From Rhypophila decipiens (Eukaryota > Ascomycota > Sordariomycetes > Sordariales > Naviculisporaceae), in the NCBI GenBank assembly GCA_033297075.1, contig MU858122.1:62001-126000 (forward strand): 64,000 bases of DNA. The letters are read 5' to 3'. Made by a program: the position numbers and the translations under genes. The notes under the pieces are model-generated. The model made no database searches. It was not told the DNA's origin and worked only from the letters and a program-made list of their open reading frames with translations. Positions 11,344-24,087 of this stretch are shown here, in pieces. How positions within the stretch are numbered: the stretch's first letter is position 1; every line of letters starts with the position of its first letter.

Positions 11344-12725
11344 TCATCTAAACTCCAATGCGCCAAAACATCCCTTGTCCTCAACATGCTTCAGCTCTAG
11401 TTGCTGAAATCTGTCATTGTAAGGACAATTTGAAGTTAGCTGCGCGGTCCAGGGGCTGAAGAACAAAACCTACCCACTCAAAGAACAAAGGGCCGGGAAT
11501 AAACTTACTTCTCGCTCTTGCTGTGGAAATATATCCCGCTGATCTCACCACGCAGCTGGTTAAAACATATATAGTAGAACCCTTCGAAACTAGCGCCGTT
11601 GATCGTTCTCACGCGGTGGTTAGGCACGAGAAAATGCTCTTTCCAGCGCATGAATATGTTCTCTTTGCCCGCCAGATCCGGTATCAGAAGCTGTTGGCCC
11701 TTTCTCGCGAGCTTTGCCCACGGCCGGAACGGTGCAAATTTGGACCAGTGCGAGAGGTCAATCTTATCGGTCGCCCCCCAGTCCGGATGTTGCGTGATAA
11801 AACCGTACTTGCTTCCGATTATTTCGCCCTCAAAGTATGTTGTGAGTGTTGGGTGATCGTCGGTGAGACCTAGGGACAGTGTTAGCTTCAAATAAGAGAC
11901 ACCGGTTGGCCAGGATCTCGAATGTACCAACGAACCTTGAATCCTGAGATAGCCACACAAGAAAGATTCCCGCATATCAACGTTTTTGATCTCGACCTGG
12001 ACGTCATATCTTTGCCGCTCGGACTGTTGCGTCCCCGTAAATTTACTGCCAGGCCGCAGATATGACGACGGCGATGTCGGTATAAGTCTTCTGTGCATTA
12101 ATTCATAACCCATCCCCACCAACCCGCTGTCCTCGATTGGAAAGCTGCCCACAGAGTCCCCCAGATCCATCTCATCCACCAAGTCCCCCACCGCGGTGGC
12201 TGGGGACTCAACCTCGGGCGCTTTGCCTCTTCGACTATTCCCTGCGCCTTGTGCTGATGTACTCGAGCTTGTCGCCGTCGGCGTCGTGTTTATGTCTCCG
12301 TCTGCTTCATTGGTATTCTCCAGATTAGAGTGTCGTGTGTCCACGGGTAACATTATATCATCCTCATCCGCCAGCTTATGGCGGTCTTCTCCATGGTTCT
12401 GACCAGTCACGATGCCCTCGGCTTCCCGGCCCATGTCGATGTCAAAGCTACCATCCGCCTGAGGCCCAGGTGACATGGTTATTGAACGCGATCGAGTCGC
12501 GTCGTCTGGAAGGTCCGTGAGAGTGTGGGTATCGGCATCCGGCGAGTACGCCGGCGAAGCGCGCGCGGTCCAGCCGGACTGTGTCTCGGTGTGGGACTCT
12601 ATGTCGGATTGAGACTGCACTTGGGACTGAAGAGGCTGCTCGTCTGGGTCAGGGCACGATGAGAATGGATAGGTTCGGGACGAATGCGACTCGGGGTCGG
12701 GGGCATTGGAGGAGGGCGTGGGCAT
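11344..12725 (-). CDS. GID4: GID/CTLH ubiquitin ligase substrate receptor (Vid24 family)
   Basis: Recognises Pro/N-degrons on gluconeogenic enzymes and other clients for the GID E3 ligase. Three exons: 12725-11936, 11869-11509 and 11410-11344, 405 residues. A low-complexity, Ser/Asp-rich N-terminal half (1 to about 220) is followed by the Vid24 beta-barrel, with CGYLRIQGLTDDHPTLTTYF rebuilt across intron 1, then FEGEIIG, FMRWKEHFLVPNH and ASFEGFYYICFNQ. The second intron is easily missed, because its GTAAGT donor overlaps an in-frame TAA immediately after SEK. Splicing to the CAG at 11411 adds 21 residues beginning FQQLELKHVEDKG, which match the conserved end of the family. The start at 12725 is the first ATG; the frame upstream opens only at TTG. 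Confidence 0.93.
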
Positions 12726-14506
12726 TCTGCGACTCAAAGAAAGGCAGTCGTCGGCTTTGTTATTTCGATGCGCGCAACCGACGAGTGTTGAGTCCAATGG
12801 CTGGATCAGCTGCGATAGCGGAAACGCAGCACGCAGGACGCCGTCTCGGCCGGGACGAGGGTATTGATAGACGGCAGACGCGATGAAATGTGACAGGTGT
12901 CGCAGGCCGCAAGACTTTTCCTATGTAAGTCTCACGATGGTGTCGGGTATGAACCGGATAGTAGTACCACCGTTGAACCTGGGGCCCTGGGTGATTGACG
13001 GTGACTGATAGCTGCCGATAATCGTCTCGTGGCCGTGGCACTCGAGTGGGTTGAGCAGCACTCTAGCGTAGCGCCATCAACGCCAGTTCGCGGGGAAGGG
13101 AATGGCTTGTCAACCGTTCGAGACCCAATGTCACCCGCAAAGAATATTAGTCTAACGCAAAGAGGAACAACGGTGGCAAACAAAGACTGGTTTGATTTGA
13201 GGTTTGGAAAGGCAATCAAAACTGAATAAAAACAGCACCGAGGAAAATGGGTGCCGTGGGGATGAGAATACTGCAGTATCAGAATGACCAAAAGCGGACG
13301 GATGCCCCAGAGATGCAGGGCATGCAATGACGAACTTTGGGGAGAGTTTATTGCTGCAAGAGACAGTGACACAGGTGCGGGAGAGAGATGAGGTGGATCC
13401 TGGGCCGGGATCCTGCCAGTGCTTGTGGGTGCTTGAGAGCAATAATGGAGCCCTTGGCCTGTGCGTCAGTAGGTGCATCCCAATGTAATTCAGTGCAACA
13501 CACCTGCCACTTCTGAATCAGAACACTGGTGAGGAGGGACTCGGAGCAGGTTTTGGGATTTTGACGCCGCCATTTGTCTTTGTTTGACAGATAAGCGGCA
13601 GTGACACCTACTGAAACCGAAGCTTAATTCTACATACTGTTGGGGATATTCGAAGTCCTTGGCAGTGCCGGTGCTTTGTTGTTCTTGAGGCGGGAAGCAC
13701 TGGAGATGGCCCTCAGTAACACGGACTAGACAGTGCACCACCTAAATCACGCCAATCCCAAGATTCAGGCCTGATATACCATCTGTTATCCCGAGCAGCA
13801 AGTGCAATCTGAATTCTGGGCTCTGGCTTGAAATATCGACAACCTTCCCAGACGAGCCGGGAAGCATGACCTGACTAAAGTCTGTGGTATGAATTTAATT
13901 TAGAGGACATGCGCCTTCAGTGCCATCCCGCAGGCAGCTGAAAGACGGTGAAGAATACCGCTCCCTGACAGTGACGCTGTTTGGATGACGCTAACACATG
14001 GAAGCTTCCGCTGGCCCTCAGAGTGAGGAGGACCTCATTTTTCATTCACTGCCCGCACTCAACACCACCAAGCGCCCTATGCAATACACAGATGGCCAGA
14101 AATGATTCGTGTAGCGTATAGCTAGCTGCAGGAAAATCAGCGTGAGTGTGACATTTCCTCGACTAAAAGACGACCTGCCATTCGCGGAGGTGGGTTCCCG
14201 GCCTGCGGACGGGGCTTGGCGTTATCAAGGACCTTACGGGCCCGTTCCCGCCCGCTTAAATCGGACCCGTTCTTGTGCTTGGCCGCCGTTCTGGTTATAA
14301 GCCCGCCCCAACGTGCCAAATAAGCCCCAATGATAGACTATTTCGTCTACTGTATAAAAAGCGCCACTTCCTTCTTTACGACAAGTGTTTGGCATAATAA
14401 ATATTAAGGACGCCAAACCAGGTTTTCTGCTCTCAACGCCTAACCAACTAACAAACGTCCAGCCTCCGGGGGTATCAATGAATTCGTGAAGCAAGACAGT
14501 CGATGA
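12726..14506. other. 1.8-kb intergenic region, no gene supported
   Basis: Holds the GID4 promoter (left part) and the 3' end of the mago nashi gene (right end). Short frames on both strands (for example 13152-13478) have no recognisable domains or splice logic. I see no RNA gene or repeat. Confidence 0.45.
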
Positions 14507-15275
14507 TCAAATAGGCTTGATCTTGAAATGCAGGGCTATGAGGCTGAAGACCAGTGCCTTGAGGTCCTGCACCAGGTAGTAAAACACTCGAAGGCCGTCT
14601 GGGTCTGCCGACTCGGTGACATCGTTGATCGATCCAATCTTGGCGGTCTACGCCGAGGGTCAGCAACAGAAAGTGAGTGCAATAGAGGCTCATGGTGGCT
14701 GACTGACCTCAAATGAGATGTGCTCGCTTCCAAGGCGGATCTCGAGCTCTTGTTTACCGTCCTTGTTCTTCGTGGGCCACTTGCCGTCATCTTCCCTGTC
14801 ATGTTGTTAGTCCTGTTGTATAGACTGATTCGATCGGTCGCATGGGAGGTTGTACTTGAGAATTTCGCTCTGCTTGATGATGCGCTTGATCTCGTCAATA
14901 ACGATGGAGCTAACACACACTGCATCCCGTCAGTCAACATTCCCAGCGATCCTTCCTCAGGATGCACCCTTACTCTCTTTCCGGATCAAGCTGTCATTCC
15001 GGTAGTTCGAGTTGTTGGCATAGCGCGCTGTAGCACTGCGACCGTCGCCTACAGAGCGGAAGTCGAATTCTAACAAAAGAGTGGCGTCTTAGCATCGCGA
15101 AACATGGCTCGGTCTCAGGAAATCCAGGAGAGCATGGGGTCATACCCAGAAACTCATGGCCGAAGCGACCGGAGTGACCGGAACTGGTTTGCAGTTAGTA
15201 CCACAGAAGATGTAATCGAAAGATTCGAGAATCATACTAGTATCGAAGATAGAATTGTTCGTTTGCGGCGGACAT
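14507..15275 (-). CDS. mago: mago nashi, exon junction complex core subunit
   Basis: Forms the MAGOH-Y14 heterodimer that locks the exon junction complex onto spliced mRNA. Six exons in 769 bases: 15275-15238, 15183-15146, 15069-14974, 14919-14856, 14795-14708 and 14647-14507, 154 residues. All junctions keep phase. The whole family sequence can be read: [73 protein letters not shown], and the end [15 protein letters not shown]. At exon 4 a CAG acceptor at 14920 (giving MCVSS) is preferred over a nearer TAG that breaks frame. A fungal insertion VGDGRSATA separates two blocks in exon 3. The gene is exceptionally intron-dense for its size and is divergent from the beta-COP gene. Confidence 0.96.
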
Positions 15276-15868
15276 TTTGGTGATGTTTGCTCCCACGGTT
15301 TGGAGATGGTGAATCCGTTCACGAACTTTAACTCCAACAATTGCGCCCAAGCCAAAGAGGTCGCGTCCAGTTACGATGGCGGGGCATAAGGCCCACCAGA
15401 CAGGGGTCCGTCCCGAATCACACGTGACTCTTGTGGCTGCCAGCTGGCCGCAGGGGTGCAATTGCTGCAGGGGCCAAGGGTTGCCAAATGCCACATCTCC
15501 AGGAGGCCACTTTCGATGCTGGCGACCGACCCAATTCAAGCTGGCTTCATTTCGATGTCCAAGGCCCTCCACCGCAGCTGATGCACAGCTCGACGATACT
15601 GCCAGCGCAACCCCGACCACTACCCGCCTGCCTGTGCAGCTCTGTGACACGAATCCCAACTCGAAGAGCTTTGAGGACACCGTCCTGTCTCCACGAAACT
15701 TTCTTGCACGGCAGGATCCAATCAATCCAATCCGCGTCCCATTCTATAACGGCCACCCCATAATTCGACCTCGCACACAGAATCACAACCGCCGACTTTC
15801 CCTCACCACCACCACAACGACGCTCGACTAACACGACAAGACGGCTCTGCCGCCCCCGGTCGCCCACC
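15276..15868. promoter_or_regulatory. shared mago/beta-COP promoter region
   Basis: 593 bases between divergent start codons; includes a pyrimidine- and CCACC-rich leader just before the beta-COP ATG. No individual site is claimed. Confidence 0.5.
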
Positions 15869-18800
15869 ATGTCGTTCCTCGAGAATGCCTACAGTCTGGT
15901 CAAGGACAGCGCCACGGATGGCACCCCCACGCTGCAGGAGCTGAAGACAGCTCTTGAAAAGGGAAGCGACGATGACAAGATTATCACGATGCGACGCATC
16001 TTGGTCATGATGCTCAATGGCGACCCTCTCAACGGACTGCTCATGCATATAATACGGTACGATAGGCGGTGAACCGAAGCGCAGTGAACTATAAACTAAC
16101 TCTCTTTGGAGGTTTGTTATGCCATCGCGTTCGAAAGCCCTAAAATCGCTGCTATACTATTACTACGAGATCTGCCCCAAGCTCGACGGCCAAGGGAAGC
16201 TCAAGCAGGAGTTCATCTTGGTGTGGTAGGTTGACCCAGAATCCCCTGATCGGCCGCGCATTCTTAACAGACTCTTCCAGCAACGGTATCCGGAACGATT
16301 TGTTGAGTTCAAACGAATACGTTAGAGGTATTGTAAACTCGGTAAACTGACGAGCGAGGGCTATTCTAATCTTCATGGACTCTAGGTAAAACGTTGCGCT
16401 TCCTCTGCAAGCTGCGCGAACCCGAGCTCCTCGAACCTCTCCTCTCCTCGGCCCGCGGATCTTTGGAACATAGACACGCATTTGTCCGCAAGTCGGGTTA
16501 CTTCGCAATCTCGTCCATCTACCAGCATTCACCGTCCCTCATTCCCGACGCTGCAGACCTCATCGCTGCTGCCCTCGAGGGCGAGAGCGACCCCACATGC
16601 AAGAGGAATGGTTTCGCCGCGCTTGCCAGCATCAACCATGACAAGGCGTTGGCGTACCTGAGCACAGTGTTCGACGCAATTCCGAATGCTGATGAGCTGC
16701 TGCAACTCGAGTTCATCCGCTTCATTTGCAAGGACTCGGTACAACACCCAGAACACAAGCCCCGTTACCTGCGACTCATCTTTGATCTTCTGGAAGCCAG
16801 CGCGTCAACCGTCGTATACGAGGCCGCCTCGTCTCTCACTGCGCTTTCAAACAATGCCGTGGCCGTCAAGGCAGCAGCAACCAAGTTCATCGAGCTGGCA
16901 ATCAAGGAGACTGATAACAACGTCAAATTGATTGTCTTGGACCGTGTGGACCAGTTGCGCAAGAACAACCAGGGTGTCTTGGACGACCTGACAATGGACA
17001 TCCTGCGGGTCCTCACCAGCCCGGATATCGATGTGCGGAAAAAGGCTCTCTCGATCGCGCTGGAGATGATATCGAGCAAGAACGTCGAGGAGGTGGTCTT
17101 GCTGCTCAAGAAGGAGCTTTCCAAGACGGTCGACCAGGAGTACGAGAAGAAATCCGAGTATCGACAAGTCTTGATCCACTCGATCCACCAAATCGCCATC
17201 AAGTTCTCCGAGGTGGCCGCTAGCGTTGTCGAGCTCCTTATGGACTTTATTGTGGCTGACTTTAACAACACGTCGGCGGTCGACATCATCAACTTCGTCA
17301 AGGAGGTCGTTGAGAAGTTCCCGAAACTTCGCCCCGCTGTCATCGCGAGACTTGTTCAAACCCTCGATGAGGTCCGAGCGGGCAAGGTGTATCGTGGCAT
17401 TCTGTGGATCATTGGCGAGTACTCGCTGGAACAAAAGGACATCCGCGACGCCTGGAAACGCATCAGATCCAGCTTGGGTGAGATCCCCATCTTGGACTCT
17501 GAGCAACGGCTGCTGGATAGCGTGGAAGGCGAGGAGAAGGAGGGCGAGGGCAAAGACCAAGTCAACGGCCACTCCAGAGCGGCGCCGACTGGTTCGAGAC
17601 GTGTGCTTGCCGACGGTACCTATGCAACCGAGACTGCCCTCACCAGCCAAACGACGGCCGCTGCGAAGCTTGAAGCTGTGAAGGCATCCTCTAAGCCGCC
17701 TCTCAGACAACTCATTCTGGACGGGGATCATTACTTATCCACCGTGCTCGCCTCGACTCTCACCAAGCTGGTCATGCGTCACGCCGAAATCTCATCGGAT
17801 GCCGCTCGCACGAACGCCCTCCGCGCCGAGGCCATGCTGATCATGATCTCCATCATCCGCGTTGGGCAGAGCAAATTTGTCAAGGCGCCCATTGACGAGG
17901 ACTCGGTTGACCGCATCATGAGCTGTGTCCGCTCGCTCGCAGAGTTCAACGAGCACAAGGAGCTCGAGGCCGTGTACCTTGACGACACCCGGAAGGCTTT
18001 CCGGGTCATGGTGCAGGCAGAGGAGAAGAAACGGGCCGACAAGGAGGCCTACGAGAAGTCCAAGTCTGCCATCCAGGTGGACGACATGATTTCGTTCCGT
18101 CAGCTGTCCAAAACGACATCGACGGCCATGGACTCTGTAGAGGCTGACCTCGAGCGTGCCGCTGGTGGTGACACTGGCGCTTCAGAAGACTTGTCCGGCA
18201 AGCTGAGCAGAGTCGTCCAACTTACAGGCTTTTCTGACCCTGTGAGTTTTCTTCCGTTTGCCACCATCAAATCTTAGCCAACTAACCCATGGAAACCCAG
18301 GTCTACGTGGAAGCATATGTCAAGCCTAACCAATTCGATATTGTGCTGGACATTCTGCTTGTCAATCAGACCACTGAAACGCTCCAGAATCTCTCAGTAG
18401 AGTTTGCCACTCTGGGAGACCTAAAGGTTGTTGAACGGCCAACGGCTCAAAACGTGGCCCCCCACGACTTTTTCAACTGCCAAGCCACGATCAAGGTTGG
18501 ATCAACCGATACCGGCGTCATCTTTGGAAACGTGGTATACGAAGGTGCCCACTCGACCGACACCAACGTGGTCATCCTGAACGATCTCGGTGTCGATATC
18601 ATGGACTACATCCAGCCCGCCACATGCACCGAGACGCAGTTCCGAACCATGTGGACCGAGTTTGAGTGGGAGAACAAGGTCAACATCAACAGCAAGGCCA
18701 AGTCGCTGAGAGAGTTCTTGGATCAGCTCATGGCCTGCACCAACATGAACTGCCTGACGCCCGAAGCCAGTCTCAAGGGAGACTGCCAATTCTTGAGTGC

Positions 18801-19045
18801 AAATCTTTATGCGAGAAGTGTATTCGGTAAGTCTACATCACCCGTTCTTGCATATTTGGTGTTGGTGTAACTAACTGGTTTTCTTTCACTCTCTAGGCGA
18901 GGACGCGCTGGCAAACTTGAGTATTGAGAAGGAGGGCGAGAAAGGTCCGGTCACAGGGTTCCTGAGGATACGCAGCAGATCACAGGGTTTGGCGTTGAGT
19001 CTGGGCGCCCTCAAGGGCTTGAACAAGATCACCACGGCTGCTTGA
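15869..19045 (+). CDS. SEC26: coatomer subunit beta (beta-COP)
   Basis: COPI coat subunit acting in Golgi-to-ER retrieval. Six exons: 15869-16056, 16112-16225, 16281-16327, 16386-18241, 18301-18826 and 18897-19045, 959 residues, matching the family length. The N-terminus has HEAT-like adaptin repeats ([47 protein letters not shown]). A charged linker (about residues 495-540) follows, then the C-terminal appendage block [20 protein letters not shown] and the end [20 protein letters not shown]. Introns cluster at the 5' end plus two near the 3' end; each rebuilds a codon. Nothing unusual is seen. Confidence 0.96.
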
Positions 19046-21013
19046 TCGGGTTCTTGTGCGTCCGGCTGAGTGTTTATTTCTGGCTTGTCATGTTGTGGCT
19101 ATAGAGCAGAAAAAAGGAAGCGGTAGTTTTCTCATGAATGGACTTGCTAGTTTAATGTCATGTATTCAAGACTTGATTTGGTGATATTTGAAGTTGGTTG
19201 ATGAAAGCCTGCCATATAACACACAGCTGTTTTTTGCGAAGGGAACAGGAGGCTATCTATATGAGCAGTCTCAGCAGGTGTTTAACGCTTTCGAGGCTGT
19301 CTTGTTGGGATAGATCACTGGTTTGGCCCCATCTGGAATATACTTAGGGTTATATACTCTAGGAGGCATGTTGCTTGATTGCCTTAGAATCCTCCCGATG
19401 GGGATGGAATATAGTTGTCGCTTTCGGGTTTCATTATGCTTGCAGAACAAGAAAACTGACAGGGCCGGTATAAAGTTCACAAGCTGCAAGTGTCTGGAAG
19501 CTAGCTATGTATGTATTACATATGTCGCTCAACGGAGAAGAGATAGAGCGCCTGAGATGGTCGGACCTGCCTGCCTGTCTGAAAGAATTGCTAAGTACGT
19601 AACTACGGCGCTACTGTACTTGAATTGCTTGATGACATGTGCTTTCTCTTGGACGTTGAGCTACAGATAGGGCTTCGGTGAAGGAAAACTCTCAAAGTCG
19701 TCAACTATACTCTGGGTTTTTTTTCCACGTGTTCACTTGATACTAGTACTGTCTGGTCAGTTAGATGCCTAGGTACCTACCTATCTGCCTAGTCAGAGGA
19801 TTGAGGGCGATTGATACGGAGCGGCTCAAAATTTAGGTGTATGTGTGCCTTGATGGAAGAAAGAATTGGTGGCATTGATTCTTTCTTTGGCTTTGCCATG
19901 TGCTCTCGCCGAGCGGCTTGTTCGCAATGCCACGCACGACGAGCAGCAGTCCACTCGTGGAGGCGGTGTCGTGGTCTTTGAAACGTCGAGATGGTCTCTC
20001 AAAATGACACGGAGGGTGAGATAGATCATAGATACTTACCTTTCCAGGTTGGCAACAATTGCATCATGATAATTTACTTGTGAATGGCAAGATAAATAAT
20101 CCCCAACTAGTTAAGAGGTCCTGATGAGGACATGACCTAGTATAGGTACCTAGGTAGTTAGGTAAAAGGTATAGATATAGATATAAACATATTATGACAG
20201 TGGACTATACTATACGTAAGGTAGATAGATGGATGCATCCATGAAAATGAGCCAAACAAAGCAATAGCAGAGCAGAGAAGAGAGAGCCACCCAAGAAACA
20301 AACCCGCCAACGCCACAACCACCAACCAGGGCAAGATAACGGGATAGAAATGGGACGAGACATGTATAAGAAAGAGAACCTTCCAATGAATAAAAGGTTA
20401 GGCGGGGGTATCATTAACCGTGTGTTAGTAGGTAAGTAGCTTCCTGGGTAAAACTACTCGGTATGTACCTAGGTATGTAGGTAGGGAAGAGGAGAGAGGT
20501 ATATAGTTGGAGAGTTCGTTGATCAGGGTATAGAGAGAGAGAGAGAGGAATAGGTAGTGGTATTTCCCCCCGTTGATATAGGTGAGAGTTGTTCGTTCTG
20601 TATCTCAGGTCGAAACGGATGCGGTCTTTGATGCGGTAATGAGGTGTGTCGTATAAGGTATGTTTGTTGGTACAAGGTGCAAACCACCGGTCATGCTCGT
20701 GTCCTCAATGGACCGGACGATATGTCTTGTGGTGGTGGCGTATGAACGACGGAAAGGTGCGCTGCCCAACGCGGTATGCCGGTGCTCCCAGGCATAGTTG
20801 AGGCACAAAGCAACGAGACCAAACCGAGTGGAAGCGGAACCCGTGCCTTGTTACCTTCCGACGTCCCTCGAGCCACAGCAGCTGGAAATATCCATAGGCT
20901 GCAGTCGAGTAGCGCAGTTTATCGAACCAAGCGATGATGGCCTTGCTCACCACCCTCCCCCTGTTCTTCAACAACAGCTGCTGCAAACGCCGATCCTCGT
21001 CTTCAACAAGTCG
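19046..21013. other. 2-kb intergenic region with simple repeats
   Basis: Holds the 3' UTRs of the two converging flanking genes. It contains GATA-like runs near 20170-20190, a (GA)n stretch at about 20533-20547, and several CCTAGGTA/TACCTA motifs (near 19770, 20145 and 20468). No coding frame is supported. Confidence 0.5.
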
Positions 21014-22248
21014 CTACCGGCTAAAGACAAGCGCATTCAAGACATGGCCTTGCTTCCAGCCCTGCGCGGGCAGCGTCAGATTCTCCTTCAACATCTTGCC
21101 CATGTACGCTATCCGGACCTTTTTATTCGGCGCGAGCTGTTGTTCCACAAACCCCCATTCATTAGCACCTTACCACCCCCCAAAAGAGAGCAACAACATA
21201 ACATACCTTGGCCTCATCAGCAATATACCGCGCGATACTCCGCACAGTCTCCCCTTTCCCAACGGAGACATTGACGTCCCTGCTCCCATCACTCAGCCTC
21301 GCGCGAATGGTCACCAGGTCCCTAACATCAGCCGCCACAGCCTTGCCCTTTTCTTCCCTCCTCCGCTGAACCTCTTCCCTCTCCTCGTCGTTGGGGTCCA
21401 TCACGTCAAGGCCATCCGCTTCGTCGTCCTCAGCCGTCTCCTCCCCCTCCGCTGCTGCAAGGTCGGCCTTCATATCATCCATGTCCTCCTCTGTCGTTTT
21501 TTGTTGCCGTCCAACCACCACGTTGCTCGGATCCGAGACGACGTATTCCGGCAGGCTGTAATAATTCCCCAGCGAATCGTACGCTCCTTGCGCCAGGTCC
21601 CCCGTCGGGAGGGTAATATCCGCTGCGCTGAGGATGCTCTGCGCCGTGGCGAGGGCAATGGCCGGGTCTTGGACTTCGGTTCTTGATCCGCTCTGGCATG
21701 ACATGACGTCTTGTTCTCCAGAGTTGATGGTTTGTTGTTGTTTGACAGCAGCAGCAGCAGCAGCAGCAGTTATGTCGGCCTCCCATAATACCTCCAAGGC
21801 AGCCCGCAAAGTCTGCCATATCTCTTGGCGTCCTGTAACCCTTGTATCGAAGAATTCTGCTCGTTCCCTCGTCAATGCTGCGCGAGTCCATAATCTGTTC
21901 CTACTGCTCCATTCGTGTCGACGTAATGGCTTGTTGATATGCTGCGCTAACGGCTGATGGTGGTGGTGATGATGTCTATGATGATGTCGCATGCGGGGAT
22001 CGGCCGAGGACGGGGAGGGAAGTACGTCGTCGACGCCGACTCCGCCAGCGCCGGAGGAGGGTGATATCCCCGGTGTCTGCTGGGATTCGTTTATAGCTCG
22101 CGCTGAGCCCGAGCCGCCGCCTGAATAAGGGGAATTGGAGCCCGAGGGCGTCGACATGCAGCAACCCTATCATCCCGACGGGAGTGGTTAGGGGTCGGTC
22201 GGAACGGGAACGGGAATGCTTGGCGCCGGGTTGGGTGTTACATACCAT
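21014..22248 (-). CDS. ubiquitin-domain protein of the UBTD/DC-UbP family, N-myristoylation signal
   Basis: Three exons: 22248-22246 (only the ATG), 22166-21207 and 21136-21014, 361 residues. The first intron follows the ATG directly (GTATGT donor) and splices to give MGCCMSTPSG, a classic N-myristoylation plus cysteine-palmitoylation start, as in the MGxC starts of animal UBTD proteins. A disordered stretch with poly-His (about 57-70) and poly-Ala (encoded by a GCN repeat near 21745-21770) follows. Next comes the conserved helical UBTD domain (HINKPLRRHEWSSRNRLWT onward), an acidic linker, and a C-terminal ubiquitin-like fold ending YMGKMLKENLTL. Family members interact with ubiquitin enzymes; a membrane-tethered adaptor is inferred. 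Starting at the ATG at 22157 instead would lose the lipid signal. Confidence 0.88.
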
Positions 22249-24087
22249 GATTGGATTTGTCTTGCGCGCTCTCGTTTCTTGGGATCTGCAGGGAAAAAAA
22301 GCTCCGGATGTCTCGTCTCTGCGGTTGTGAATTGTCGCACCTGTATCTCTCAGGCTACTGTTCGAGGATTGTTATATCGTCCGTACGGCTTGGTATCTCA
22401 TGGCGGGCGACACAAGGTGAACGACGGAGGTTAGTTTGGGGGAGGCTGGTGGGATGTAGGTATGACGAGATGCCTCCCCTGGGACTGCCGGCTGGTACGA
22501 TTGTTGGAGTTGTAAAATCGGTAGAAGAAAAAAGCCAGAAGCGAGTGTGCTATGGTTTGATGTCGGTGTCCCTTGGTTCCCCTCCCTTCTCGGCCAAGCT
22601 GACTAGGAAGATGCCCCCTATTTCCCCGTCAGCAGTCGTTCAATCGAGGGAGGCAGGAGACCGGGTGAAAGTTTGAGCCAGGTATATAAAGCTAAGAATT
22701 CGAGGTCCCGAGAGACAAGATGGCAATCAATGTAAAAGAGATGCGGAGGTGTAAAGCTATCAACCAGCCCGAGGTGCGGAGAAAAATGTTGTGTTACCAG
22801 CTGAGGCTGTCGTCGATTCCGCTTTTGGCAGCGACCATCTCACCACACTTCTTGGTCTTGTTTGCCTGTTGCTTGGTCCTGCATCGCTTAGACAGAACCC
22901 GCAGCATGCCAACACAGCACCAAAAAACACTTATGCAGAAGACAATGGGTTCCCTTTTCATTCTTTGGCCTCTTCTTTTTCCATCAGGCACAGCTTGTAG
23001 CTACTTGGTAGCTTCATACTGATCTTCCGTCTGCTTGTCAATTTAGGTACGGCAAACCCCGCGGCCCGTCCACATTGCTTCCACGAGCTGCTGATCTCTT
23101 TCTTTGTCACTTTTGTTTCCCCAAGCAGGAGAACTACGCTAACTGCTAGCGGTAAGGCTCGGTCCCTTCAAGATCAAGATAAGCGATAAGGGGGTTACAT
23201 GGGCCCCCTGAACAAGAGCACTTGACCAGATCATGAACTATTTCATGCCCATCCATGATTTTCATTTATTCACGAAATCCATCGACTAAACATCATGATA
23301 CCTTTCGTACAGACTTGAATCGGCTGGCGGCAACAAAAAGTTAATGCATCCTGTGCACGCACAAGATGCCACGCTGCAGGCGTAATTCAATGACAACATG
23401 ACGTCCCATGACGAGCCGAGGGGTGATATGAAGATCACCACACCGGTGCCCCAAGCTCCTAGGAGCTCGTCACGGATGATCCTTGACGTTTTTGGCCTAG
23501 ATTTTCAGGGAAAAGCAGCAATGATGTCGAAGACCTTTCATGAGAACTTGACTGCCGGCTGAATAATCTGTTGTACAGATATGTATTGATGGGAATCATG
23601 AGATTCACTTGTTCGTGGATAAGATTCTACCAAGCGACTCACTATGAACAAGGCTTTGCTAGCGAATGACCAAGACCTACACCCAAAATCTCACATCATC
23701 GTGGTATTGTTGTTTACTTGATGGAACTTATGCACTCGTGAACCATCTGGTCCTCAATGTTCACTATCTGACGCAAGGCGCAAGTTGCGTCTGCTTTGAC
23801 AGTCGCCAAAACTTCCCATCCCTGACGACATCGGCGGATGGGTTTGGCCCGAAAGATACAAATACAACCATGACACTTTGGTGTCACACTCCACAGCAGC
23901 ATCAGTCTCAGTGTCTGCTATGAGGCAATGCCAATAGATATCAGTCCCAGCCCCTTAACTCCATGCAACGTGAACCCAATGCCATGAAGATCGCTGTAGG
24001 AATAGCGCCGTGGTCCTCCCAAACGAAATATTTTGCAACTCCAGAACCCAATGCCAAAGTAAACACGCCCGTAGTAGATAAAAGATA
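22249..24087. other. 1.8-kb intergenic region, no gene supported
   Basis: Carries the promoter of the UBTD-type gene on its left and the 3' UTR of dim-5 on its right. Short frames at 22251-22676 and 22720-23022 have no domains. I see no tRNA or repeat. Confidence 0.45.

Noticed and set aside
11505..11507. TAA as the true end of GID4
   Set aside because: The conserved C-terminal residues of the family are encoded by a further exon reached from an overlapping GTAAGT donor.
13152..13478. 108-codon minus-strand frame upstream of GID4
   Set aside because: No homology-like motif and biased composition; more likely 5' UTR or promoter sequence.
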